From contig JAMPYD010000135.1 of the NCBI GenBank assembly GCA_023700845.1, positions 1 through 5,956 of the forward strand: 5,956 nt of DNA, given 5' to 3'. Origin of the DNA: Elusimicrobiota bacterium (lineage in GTDB: Bacteria > Elusimicrobiota > Elusimicrobia > UBA1565 > UBA9628). The notes under the pieces were generated by a model, which saw only the letters and a program-made list of their open reading frames with translations, was not told the origin of the DNA and did not search any database. This document shows positions 1-5,956 of this stretch, piece after piece. Made by a program: the position numbers and the translations under genes. Every line of letters begins with the position of its first letter. Position 1 is the stretch's first letter.

Positions 1-549
1 GCGGCCGTGGTCCCGCCGCCGCCCGCGGCCGCGGCCCCGCCGCCTCCCGCGCCGAAGCCCGCGCCCGCTCCCGTGCCTGCTCCCGCGTCCGCTCCCGCCG
101 CGAAGCCCGCGGAAGCGCCGAAGGCCGAGGCCGCCGCCGCGCCCGCCAAGGCCGACGAGCCTCCCGCGGACGCGCCGAAGGAGCAGATACGCCGCGTGGC
201 CTATATCTACACGACCTCCTGCTCGGAGATCAAAACGGCCTTCGCCGCGTTCCTGAGCCAGGCGTCCCGCACGATCTCCAAGAAGCCCTTGTTCCTGCGC
301 GAGGTGATGTCTCACGAGGTCTCCGCTTCGAGCGATCCGAACGCCGTGGTCCTGAAGGCCCAGCAGGCGAAGGCCGTCGCCGTCCTGGCCGTGGTCGAGG
401 ATTGGCCCGCCGCGAAGGTGGATGATTTGTCCGAGGCGTGCTCGCGCGCGAGCCTTCTGTTTCGCGCGGTGGCGCCGGCCGACGCGAAGAAGAAATCCAC
501 CGCGTTGGACGTCATCGTGGACATGATGCTTCTTCCCGGGGAGGGCTGA
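1..549 (+). CDS. Partial (5' end missing) Ala/Pro-rich protein with small C-terminal alpha/beta domain, function unknown
   Basis: The reading frame is open from the first base to TGA at 547-549, so the gene begins upstream. A GTG at 7 exists but has no visible ribosome binding site and lies inside the low-complexity region, so it is probably not the start. About the first 60 visible residues are almost only Ala, Pro, Lys and Glu, a flexible linker. From about base 184 a compact domain of about 120 residues follows, opening with a hydrophobic strand (RRVAYIYTT). It contains a second strand (AVAVLAVVED) and ends in a hydrophobic helix (STALDVIVDMMLL). I recognise no catalytic motif or named family. 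The stop overlaps the next start by one base (TGATG), suggesting coupled translation with the ATPase. That protein has the same plan of Pro/Ala linker plus small C-terminal domain, so the two may be partners or distant paralogues. Coding status is secure; function is unknown. Confidence 0.85.
   Translation, partial: AAVVPPPPAAAAPPPPAPKPAPAPVPAPASAPAAKPAEAPKAEAAAAPAKADEPPADAPKEQIRRVAYIYTTSCSEIKTAFAAFLSQASRTISKKPLFLREVMSHEVSASSDPNAVVLKAQQAKAVAVLAVVEDWPAAKVDDLSEACSRASLLFRAVAPADAKKKSTALDVIVDMMLLPGEG
538..545 (+). promoter_or_regulatory. Ribosome binding site that fixes the ATPase gene start
   Basis: The purine run GGGGAGGG contains a GGAGG core (540-544) four bases before the ATG at 549. It lies inside the end of the upstream gene. 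It supports the ATG at 549 over the in-frame upstream ATG at 438, which would overlap the preceding gene by 112 bases and add 37 atypical Arg-rich residues. Confidence 0.7.
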
Positions 550-2393
550 TGGACCGCTGGGAGATCCGTCCTTCCCCGAACGCCGACGACCCCGATCGGC
601 ACCTCCTGCTCATGCGCGGCGGCGTCGCGGACGTCGCGGCGGTGCTCAAGAAATTCGGCGCGCTGTGCGGCCGCCCCACGCCGCTCGACGGCGAGGAATA
701 CAATCTCAGCTTCGTGCTGCACAAGGTGACGCCCGAGGTCAGCGAGAAGCTCAACGACTGGCTCGGCAAGATCTCGCCGAAGGCGCCCCCGACGCCGCCT
801 CCGGCGCCCGCGCCGACGCCGGCGCCGACGCCGGCCCCCGTGGAGCCGCCGAAGTCGGAGCTGCCTCCGATGCCGGCCATCCCTCCGATGCCCGCGATGC
901 CCGAGATCCCGCCGCCTCCTCCGCTCTCGGGCATTCCGTCCGCGGCGACTTTGCCGCCGCCGCGCGACATACTGCCCCCGATTCCGATGCCTCCGCCCCC
1001 GCCGGCGAAGGAGCCCTTGATCTCCCTCGGTCCCGAGGCCGCGTTCACGCCGCCCGCCCCGATCACGCCCCCGGCCGCGCCGCCTCCCGCGCCGGTTCCG
1101 GCGGCGGTTCCTCCGACCGAGGTCCGCATGGCCACCCCGGCTCCGACGCCGGCTCCGGGCGAGGCGGCGGCCGCCGCGCCGGCTCCGGTCGCGGTCAACG
1201 CCGCTTCGATGGCGCTGACCGACGAGCTGCGCGCGGACTGGACGTTCGAGACCTTGCTCGTCGGCGCGTACAACCGGTTCGCCCACGCGGCCGCCATGTC
1301 GGTGGTGACCTCCCCGGGCTCGATGTACAATCCGCTTTTTCTGTACGGCGTGCCCGGAACCGGCAAGTCCCACCTCCTGTACGCGATCGCGAGCGCCATG
1401 TCGAAGGGGCTCGGCACGGCGTCGCTGATGGTGACCTCGGGCGCGCGCCTGTCGCGCGTCGTGAGCGCGGCCGTCGCGAGCGGCTCCATGGCCGCGATCG
1501 ACAAGAAGGTGGCCGACAGCAAGGCGATCTTCGTCGACGACATCCACCTTCTGGCCGTGACGGACCGGAACAAGGACATGCTCGCGAAGATATTCAAGTC
1601 CTTCTTCGACCGCAGCCAGCAGGTCGTCATCACCTCGATGTACCCGCCGAAGGCCCTGGGCACGCTCGAGGAGGCGCTGAAGTTCCAGTTCTCCAAGGGC
1701 TGGTCGGTGGACCTCAAGATTCCGGGCCCGAACATCCAGCGCGACCTCGTCGCGGCGGTGGCCGACCGCGTCGGCGCCCAGCTCAGCGGCGACGAGATCG
1801 GGCAGCTCGCGGACAAGCTGACGCTGTGGGGCTATCCGGACCTGTCGCTGTGGTCCAAGCGCATCGCGTCCCTGCGCCGGATGCGCTCGGCCGCCAACCA
1901 GCCTTCGCCCCTGATGGACATCCTTCGGCTCATCTATGAGCCGATCACGATCGGCTCGGAGGCGCCGCCGGTGTCCACCGCCGCGGCGACCTTCAATCCG
2001 CCCGCGGCCCCGGCCGGCGCGGAGCCGCTCGCGATCGTCGTGCCTCAGGGGCAGCAGGGCCTCGGCGAGTACGCCGCCACGATGTTCCTGGACCTGGGCG
2101 TCAAGAACGGCTTCACCCGGCCCTACCGCTACGCGATGATGGGGACGTACGACGCGATGCAGCAGGTCGGCGTCCCGTTCCAGATCGCCGACATGTGCCA
2201 CCGGGCCGGCGTGACGCGCGCGCTCGTCGTCGGCCCCGGCCCGGAATCCCCTCTGGCCGCGCGGGCCAACGAATTCGGCCACGCGGTGCGCCATATCCTC
2301 GACAGCTCCGGGGTGGCGACCGGCTGGGTGCCCCACGCCCAGGTGCACATCGCGGCCCATTACGTGAACGCGCACCTCGATTTCGAGAAATGA
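549..2393 (+). CDS. DnaA/Hda-like AAA+ ATPase with Pro-rich linker and novel N- and C-terminal domains, no DnaA DNA-binding domain
   Basis: The product is 614 residues. Residues 1-77 form a small domain with a predicted beta-beta-alpha-beta-alpha order, unlike DnaA domain I by eye. Residues about 79-217 are a Pro/Ala linker with two penta-proline runs. Residues about 220-460 match the DnaA AAA+ core: a TFETLLVG...YNPLFLYG lead-in, Walker A GVPGTGKS (267-274), Walker B IFVDDIH (D330, D331) and a sensor I strand VVITSMYPPK (359-368). The DnaA box VII arginine finger position reads Gln (LKFQF, Q380), and the sensor II helix (about 422-440) has no Arg where DnaA has the VRELEG motif. DnaA domain IV is absent. 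Instead, after a short Pro/Ala linker, residues about 494-614 form an unrecognised alpha/beta domain with strands LAIVVPQ and TRALVVGPGP. ATP binding is likely. A role as replication initiator is unlikely; a regulatory, Hda-like or scaffold role is inference. Annotation pipelines would probably call it a DnaA/Hda family ATPase. Confidence 0.9.
   Translation: MDRWEIRPSPNADDPDRHLLLMRGGVADVAAVLKKFGALCGRPTPLDGEEYNLSFVLHKVTPEVSEKLNDWLGKISPKAPPTPPPAPAPTPAPTPAPVEPPKSELPPMPAIPPMPAMPEIPPPPPLSGIPSAATLPPPRDILPPIPMPPPPPAKEPLISLGPEAAFTPPAPITPPAAPPPAPVPAAVPPTEVRMATPAPTPAPGEAAAAAPAPVAVNAASMALTDELRADWTFETLLVGAYNRFAHAAAMSVVTSPGSMYNPLFLYGVPGTGKSHLLYAIASAMSKGLGTASLMVTSGARLSRVVSAAVASGSMAAIDKKVADSKAIFVDDIHLLAVTDRNKDMLAKIFKSFFDRSQQVVITSMYPPKALGTLEEALKFQFSKGWSVDLKIPGPNIQRDLVAAVADRVGAQLSGDEIGQLADKLTLWGYPDLSLWSKRIASLRRMRSAANQPSPLMDILRLIYEPITIGSEAPPVSTAAATFNPPAAPAGAEPLAIVVPQGQQGLGEYAATMFLDLGVKNGFTRPYRYAMMGTYDAMQQVGVPFQIADMCHRAGVTRALVVGPGPESPLAARANEFGHAVRHILDSSGVATGWVPHAQVHIAAHYVNAHLDFEK
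810..833 (+). repeat. Perfect 12-base tandem duplication in the Pro-rich linker
   Basis: Two identical 12-base units (GCGCCGACGCCG) stand in tandem and in frame, encoding the doubled tetrapeptide APTP (residues 88-95 of the ATPase). The unit length is a multiple of three, so copy-number change would alter linker length without a frameshift. Similar degenerate Pro/Ala codon runs continue to about base 1190. Confidence 0.75.
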
Positions 2394-4345
2394 TGGGAGC
2401 CGCGGCCGTCGTCGGCGTGCTGTCCGCGGCCTGCGCCGCCGCCGCGCTCTGGTGGTGGTTCTCGTTCCGCCGGCTGCTGCCGCTCGAGCGCGAGGCGCGG
2501 GCGCTGCGCGCCGAGCTCGGGGACCTGCGCAAGTTCGCCGCCGAGGCGCTCGACCTCGACGCCGTCGTGCGCCGGCCGGGGCACGCCCTCGAGGAGGCCG
2601 CGAGCCGGGTGCTCGGCGCCATGCACCGGCGCCAGCCGGAGCTCAGCCTGGCGGCCTTCTCGCGGCGGCCCGACGGCAGCGCGGCGCTCCTCGCGCACCG
2701 CGGCGGGCCGTGGGCCAGGCTCGAGCTGTCGTCCTTCCGCTTCGACGCGGGCCTGCTGGCCCGCGCGGCCGCGTCCGGGAGCTCCTCCTGGACCATCGGG
2801 GAGGCCCCGACGGGCGAGACGGACGCCCTCACGCGCGGCCTCGCCCAGCAAGGCTACAGCTCGGCCGCGGCCGGCGGCTGGACCGACGAGCACGGCGCGG
2901 GCGTCATTCTCGCGGTGCGCGCGGGCCCGGGCGAGGACGGAGAGGCCCTGCCCTCCCGGCTCGAGCTCGCGGCGGCGGCCCTGCGGTCGGCCTCGGCGCT
3001 CGCCGCGGGGCTGTCGGACCTGTCCAGCTCGCGGGAAAAGCTCGAGGGCGGCCTGTCCGCCGCCATGGAGGAGCTCACCGCGGCCCAGGACCGCCTGATC
3101 AAAAAATCCAAGGAAATAAAGACTTTGCACGACGTGGCCGGCGCGCTCAGCTCGCGCGCGGCGCAGGCGCCCTCGACCTTGGCGGCGATCGTCTCCATCG
3201 TGGCGCGCTCGCTCGAGGCGGACCTCGTCGCGTTCCTGATCCTCGACGAGGGCACCGGGGAGCTCGTGACGCAGTCCGGGGCCTACGGCTTGGAGGGCGA
3301 GGAGCTGCTGTACCGCCTGGCCCTGAGCGACGAGCGCTCCTCCTCCGTCCGGGTGTTCAAGACGCGCCGCCCGTTCATGACCGGCGACGCCCAGAACGAC
3401 CCCCAGGTCAACGCCCACTACACCAAAATGTGGAGCATTCACTCGCTCATGGTCGTGCCCCTCGTTTTGGAGGATCGCTGCATCGGAGTCATGCGCGTCG
3501 GCTGCAAGCGCCCGGAGGCTTTCTCCGACGAGCAGATAGCCCTCGTGTCGGTCATCGCGGAGGAGGCGGCGATCATCGTGGAAACCGCCATTTTGAACCG
3601 CAGATTGGCCAAAACGGCGGAACAATTAGCCACCCTCAATCGTATGAAGGATGAGTTCGTCTCGACCGTCAGCCATGAGTTCAAGACTCCGCTCACGACC
3701 ATCTCGGGTTTTTTGACCGTGATGCTCGAAGGCGACACGGGACCGCTCAACGCGCAGCAAATGAAATTTCTGACCATCGCGAAGTCCGCGTCGAAAAGGC
3801 TGTCGGGGCTCGTCTCCGACCTGCTCGACCTGTCGCGCCTGGAGGGAGGGGCCAAGATGGACCTGGGCCCCTTCGACCTCGGGCGGCTGGTGCTCGAGTC
3901 GGTGGAGAACCATCAGCCCGCGGCCGCCGAGGCGAGCAAGACGCTCTCCGCCGAGGCCCCGGGCGTGCTGCCCAAGGCCCTCGGCGACGAGCGCTGGATG
4001 CAGCTCGTGCTCGACAACCTCGTGTCCAACGCGATCAAGTTCACCATGCCCGGCGGCCGCGTGCGCGTGCGCGTCCAGGACAAGGGGGAGTTCGTGATGG
4101 TGTCGGTCTCCGACGACGGCATCGGCATCCCTCCGGAGGACCGCGAGAAGGTGTTCGAGCGTTTCTACCGCGCCGGCAACCGCTCCGAGGTCAACGCGCC
4201 CGGCACCGGCCTCGGCCTCGCCATCGCGCGCGAGGTCGTCGACAAGCACGGCGGCAAGATCTGGCTCGAGTCGGAGCTCGGCAAGGGCACCACCTTCCAC
4301 TTCGTCGTCCCCGCGGCCGGCCGCGAGCGGGAGTCCGCCTCGTGA
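2393..4345 (+). CDS. Membrane-anchored GAF-domain sensor histidine kinase
   Basis: The product is 650 residues from the ATG at 2393. An adjacent ATG at 2390 would add one Met; 2393 is preferred because a weak GAG purine motif at 2385-2387 then sits at a 5-base spacing. Residues about 2-25 form one hydrophobic segment ending in WWWFSFRR, an N-terminal membrane anchor with no periplasmic sensor loop. Residues about 64-207 look like a degenerate GAF-type domain, about 208-245 a coiled coil, and about 245-398 a clearer GAF domain. The HisKA motif is VSHEFKTPL, with phospho-acceptor H428. The HATPase region has an N box (LDNLVSNAIKF, N546), G1 (DDGIGIP, 574-580), F box (FERFYR, 588-593) and G2 (GTGLGLAI, 604-611). 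All catalytic elements are intact, so it should autophosphorylate in response to a cytoplasmic signal. No receiver domain or response regulator is visible, so the phosphorelay partner is unknown. Base composition drops markedly around the second GAF and HisKA regions. Confidence 0.93.
   Translation: MGAAAVVGVLSAACAAAALWWWFSFRRLLPLEREARALRAELGDLRKFAAEALDLDAVVRRPGHALEEAASRVLGAMHRRQPELSLAAFSRRPDGSAALLAHRGGPWARLELSSFRFDAGLLARAAASGSSSWTIGEAPTGETDALTRGLAQQGYSSAAAGGWTDEHGAGVILAVRAGPGEDGEALPSRLELAAAALRSASALAAGLSDLSSSREKLEGGLSAAMEELTAAQDRLIKKSKEIKTLHDVAGALSSRAAQAPSTLAAIVSIVARSLEADLVAFLILDEGTGELVTQSGAYGLEGEELLYRLALSDERSSSVRVFKTRRPFMTGDAQNDPQVNAHYTKMWSIHSLMVVPLVLEDRCIGVMRVGCKRPEAFSDEQIALVSVIAEEAAIIVETAILNRRLAKTAEQLATLNRMKDEFVSTVSHEFKTPLTTISGFLTVMLEGDTGPLNAQQMKFLTIAKSASKRLSGLVSDLLDLSRLEGGAKMDLGPFDLGRLVLESVENHQPAAAEASKTLSAEAPGVLPKALGDERWMQLVLDNLVSNAIKFTMPGGRVRVRVQDKGEFVMVSVSDDGIGIPPEDREKVFERFYRAGNRSEVNAPGTGLGLAIAREVVDKHGGKIWLESELGKGTTFHFVVPAAGRERESAS
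4329..4333 (+). promoter_or_regulatory. Ribosome binding site for the GTG-started lipoprotein gene
   Basis: GGGAG lies eight bases before the GTG at 4342, inside the end of the kinase gene. Together with the lipoprotein signal peptide that begins exactly there, it supports a GTG start and a 4-base GTGA overlap. Confidence 0.55.
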
Positions 4346-5412
4346 GACGCGCCCTCGCCGTCGTCCCCGCCGCGCTTCTTCTCGGCGCCTGCTCGTTCGG
4401 CCGCCTGAAGCCCGGCCTCACGAAGGAGGGCGCGGCCGTCGCCGTCTCCGCGCCGACCGTCGAGGAGGCCCGCCGCCTCGCGGTGACGGGCGCGCTCGAG
4501 CTGTTTCTGCCGTCGGATTCCCCCGCCGCGGCGAAGGCGGCGGGCGACTTCGGCGGCCGGGCCGCCGAGTTCACCGGGCGCGCGCGCTTCAAGAACGGCA
4601 AGGGGGTCGTCGAGCTGCGCTTCGCCAAGTTCCTGGCCGCGCTGGACAAGGAAGGCCTCCTGCGCCCGGCGGGCTTTCCCTCGCGCGAGCCGCGCGTCCT
4701 GCTTCTCGTGTCGGAGCCCCAGGGCATACTCGACCTCGGGGTCGGGCCCGCCGCCGACGCCCTGCGCCGGGGGCTGTCGGCCTACGGCATGACGGCCATC
4801 GACGGGCGGGACCAGCTCAACAGCTTCCTGGCCAAGGGGAAGGACCCGGCGGCCCTCGCGGCCGGCGCGGCGCGCCTCGGCGCCGAGTGGATGGTCGTCG
4901 CCGCGGCCTCCGCGAGCGCGGAGCTCGACCCGGCCAGCCGCACCTGGCGCGGCCGCGCGACCCTCGTCGCCGATCAGTACGCGGTCGAGGGCGCGGCTCC
5001 CGTCGGCCAGACGCAGTCCGACGCGTCGGTCCTCGACACCTCGTCCGCCGCGGCCCGCGGCAAGGCCCTGGACCAGGCCGGCGAGGACGCGGCGGCCAAG
5101 GTCGCGGCGGAAATCACCCGCCGCCGCAGCGGCCGCTCCGAGGGCGCGGTCTTCGTCGTCGGCGGCTCCGGCCTCGACAGCTTGAAATCCCTGCTCGCCG
5201 CCGTGCGCGGCGTCGAGGGCGTGGAGGGCGCGCACCTGGGAATCTGGCGCGGCGAGGAGCAGAGCGTCGTCCTGCGCGTGTTCATGGCGGGCCTCAGGAT
5301 CGACGGCCTGGCGGCGCGCCTGCTGCGGCGGCACCCCTCGCTGACCTTGATGTCGGTGGAGTCGGAGTCCGGACGCCTCGCCGTCGAGCTGCCCGGGCGG
5401 GGGGACGAATGA
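4342..5412 (+). CDS. Lipoprotein of unknown function, CsgG/FlgT-like style
   Basis: The product is 356 residues. It starts with GTG overlapping the kinase stop by four bases. The N-terminus is a textbook lipoprotein signal: RR, a hydrophobic stretch, then lipobox LGAC with Cys17 as the lipidated residue. The residues after Cys are Ser and Phe, with no Asp at +2, so outer-membrane sorting is possible if proteobacterial rules apply. Residues about 31-55 (PTVEEARRLAVTGALELFL) resemble helices found in LPP20/FlgT-like envelope proteins. From about 117 a strand (PRVLLLVSE) starts an alpha/beta domain with the pattern of a helix, AARLGAEWMVVAAAS, then a beta meander, as in CsgG/FlgT-type assembly lipoproteins. 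Residues about 268-352 form a last small domain (VFVVGG, SLKSLLAAVRGVEGVEG, VVLRVFMAG, LAVELPG), probably beta-alpha-beta-beta-alpha-beta. The family resemblance is by pattern only. Its place between a kinase and comM gives no clear job. Confidence 0.88.
   Translation: MRRALAVVPAALLLGACSFGRLKPGLTKEGAAVAVSAPTVEEARRLAVTGALELFLPSDSPAAAKAAGDFGGRAAEFTGRARFKNGKGVVELRFAKFLAALDKEGLLRPAGFPSREPRVLLLVSEPQGILDLGVGPAADALRRGLSAYGMTAIDGRDQLNSFLAKGKDPAALAAGAARLGAEWMVVAAASASAELDPASRTWRGRATLVADQYAVEGAAPVGQTQSDASVLDTSSAAARGKALDQAGEDAAAKVAAEITRRRSGRSEGAVFVVGGSGLDSLKSLLAAVRGVEGVEGAHLGIWRGEEQSVVLRVFMAGLRIDGLAARLLRRHPSLTLMSVESESGRLAVELPGRGDE
5399..5405 (+). promoter_or_regulatory. Ribosome binding site before comM
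   Basis: A G-rich GGGGGGA motif ends three bases before the ATG at 5409. The spacing is short, but it is the only purine-rich run near the start and lies within the coding end of the lipoprotein gene, consistent with translational coupling through the ATGA overlap. Confidence 0.45.
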
Positions 5413-5956
5413 GCCTCGCGCGCGTGCACGCGATGGGCCTCAAGGGCGTCCAGGGCTATCCCGTCCTGGTCGAGCTCGACCTGGCCAACGGGCTGCCCAA
5501 CTTCACGACCGTGGGCCTGCCCGACGACGCCGTGCGCGAGGCGCGCGAGCGCGTCGCCGCGGCCCTGCGCAACTCCGGCTTCGCGATGCCCAACCGCCGC
5601 GTCACCGTCAACCTCTCGCCCGCGCGCCCCCGCAAGCAGGGCAGCCACTACGAGCTGCCGATCGCGCTGGCGCTGCTGACCGCCTCCGGCCAGGTCGCCG
5701 GCGGCGAGTGGACGAGGAAATGGTGCGTGGTGGGGGAGCTGTCTCTCGACGGGCGCGTCCAGCCCGTGTGCGGCGTGCTCGCGATGGCGGCCCGCGCCAA
5801 GGCCGCGGGATTCACGGCGATCATGGTGCCGGAGGCCAACGCGGAGGAAGCCCGCGCGGCCGGCATCGCGGCTTTGCCCGTGGCCGACCTGCGCGAGGCG
5901 GCCGAGATCGCGGGCGGCGCCCCGGCCCGGACGCGCTCCGCGCGCGCGGCCGCCGC
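5409..5956 (+). CDS. comM: ComM/YifB family Mg-chelatase-like AAA+ protein, partial (3' end missing)
   Basis: The frame opens with ATG overlapping the lipoprotein stop (ATGA) and stays open to the window end, giving 182 codons of a family usually about 500 residues long. The visible part is the N-terminal ChlI-like S5-fold domain of ComM/YifB. It starts MSLARVHAMGLKG and has LDLANGLPNFTTVGLPDDAVREARERV (residues 23-49, typical of the family), the strand RRVTVNLSPA, then YELPIALALLTASG (81-94), VGELSLDGRVQPV (108-120) and VPEANAEEA (140-148). The Walker A motif expected near residue 210-220 lies beyond the window, so ATPase integrity cannot be judged. In Vibrio cholerae and Haemophilus, ComM is a hexameric helicase that promotes branch migration when incoming single-stranded DNA is integrated in natural transformation. 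The gene is widespread, including in bacteria not known to be competent. Family assignment is very secure; the competence role here is inference. Confidence 0.95.
   Translation, partial: MSLARVHAMGLKGVQGYPVLVELDLANGLPNFTTVGLPDDAVREARERVAAALRNSGFAMPNRRVTVNLSPARPRKQGSHYELPIALALLTASGQVAGGEWTRKWCVVGELSLDGRVQPVCGVLAMAARAKAAGFTAIMVPEANAEEARAAGIAALPVADLREAAEIAGGAPARTRSARAAA

Noticed and set aside
23..34. Perfect 12-base palindrome CCGCGGCCGCGG as a possible operator or hairpin
   Set aside because: It lies within Pro/Ala codons of a GC-only low-complexity stretch where such palindromes arise by chance, with no second copy in a regulatory position.
438..548. Upstream ATG at 438 as start of the ATPase
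   Set aside because: It would overlap the preceding gene by 112 bases and add an Arg-rich shadow peptide. The ATG at 549 has a good GGAGG and a TGATG junction.
312..2375. Very long open frame on the minus strand (687 codons) opposite the ATPase gene, and a second of 434 codons at 512-1816
   Set aside because: Their translations are low-complexity Arg/Gly/His or Gly/Ser/Ala strings with no domain. Long antisense frames are expected opposite GC-rich genes, and the + strand frame has clear AAA+ motifs.
2195..2389. Upstream ATG at 2195 as start of the kinase
   Set aside because: The added 65-66 residues are Arg/Pro/Gly-rich shadow sequence. The membrane segment begins right after the ATG pair at 2390/2393, which matches the operon's overlap style.
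549..2393. Calling the ATPase gene dnaA itself
   Set aside because: It lacks DnaA domain IV (the DNA-binding signature), the box VII arginine and the sensor II arginine, and its N-terminal domain does not look like DnaA domain I.
4165..5334. 389-codon minus-strand open frame opposite the lipoprotein gene, and plus-strand alternative frames at 665-1939 and 2452-3654
   Set aside because: All are compositionally biased shadows overlapping genes with recognisable motifs. None has a plausible ribosome binding site or a recognisable domain.
1..5956. Terminators, promoters, CRISPR arrays, tRNA or mobile-element ends
   Set aside because: There is no intergenic space, and I saw no hairpin-plus-T-run, spaced direct repeats, tRNA-like fold or transposase motif.

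Overview
This is a very GC-rich bacterial window (roughly 70% or more by eye; sampled 60-base lines range from 48% to 82%). It is entirely coding on the + strand. Five genes lie head to tail with no intergenic space, and every junction is an overlap of 1-4 bases (TGATG, TGATG, GTGA, ATGA). This looks like a translationally coupled operon that starts upstream of the window and continues past its end. A lipoprotein signal peptide points to a diderm (Gram-negative-type) cell. The phylum cannot be fixed from the sequence. The Ala/Pro-rich style, the tight operon and the gene mix would suit a high-GC Elusimicrobiota or a myxobacterial/deltaproteobacterial-type genome, but this is a weak inference.

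Layout: (1) 1-549 is the 3' part of a gene for a protein with an Ala/Pro-rich region followed by a small alpha/beta domain of unknown function. (2) 549-2393 encodes a 614-residue DnaA/Hda-like AAA+ ATPase. It has a novel N-terminal domain, a Pro-rich linker of about 140 residues, the AAA+ core, and an unidentified C-terminal alpha/beta domain where DnaA would have its DNA-binding domain. (3) 2393-4345 encodes a membrane-anchored GAF-type sensor histidine kinase with all catalytic boxes intact. (4) 4342-5412 encodes a lipoprotein of unknown function with a CsgG/FlgT-like style of fold. (5) 5409-5956 is the 5' part of a ComM/YifB (Mg-chelatase-like AAA+) gene, cut by the window end before its Walker A motif.

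How they may work together: the first two products share a Pro/Ala-rich linker plus a small C-terminal domain and may be partners. The kinase could supply a regulatory signal, but no response regulator lies in the window. The lipoprotein would sit at the membrane. ComM is a DNA-uptake and recombination helicase in proteobacteria. The most unusual element is the DnaA-like ATPase: it keeps Walker A, Walker B and sensor I, but appears to lack the DnaA arginine finger, the sensor II arginine and DnaA domain IV. It is unlikely to be a replication initiator and may be a repurposed switch or scaffold. No tRNA, rRNA, CRISPR array, insertion sequence, promoter or terminator was recognised.
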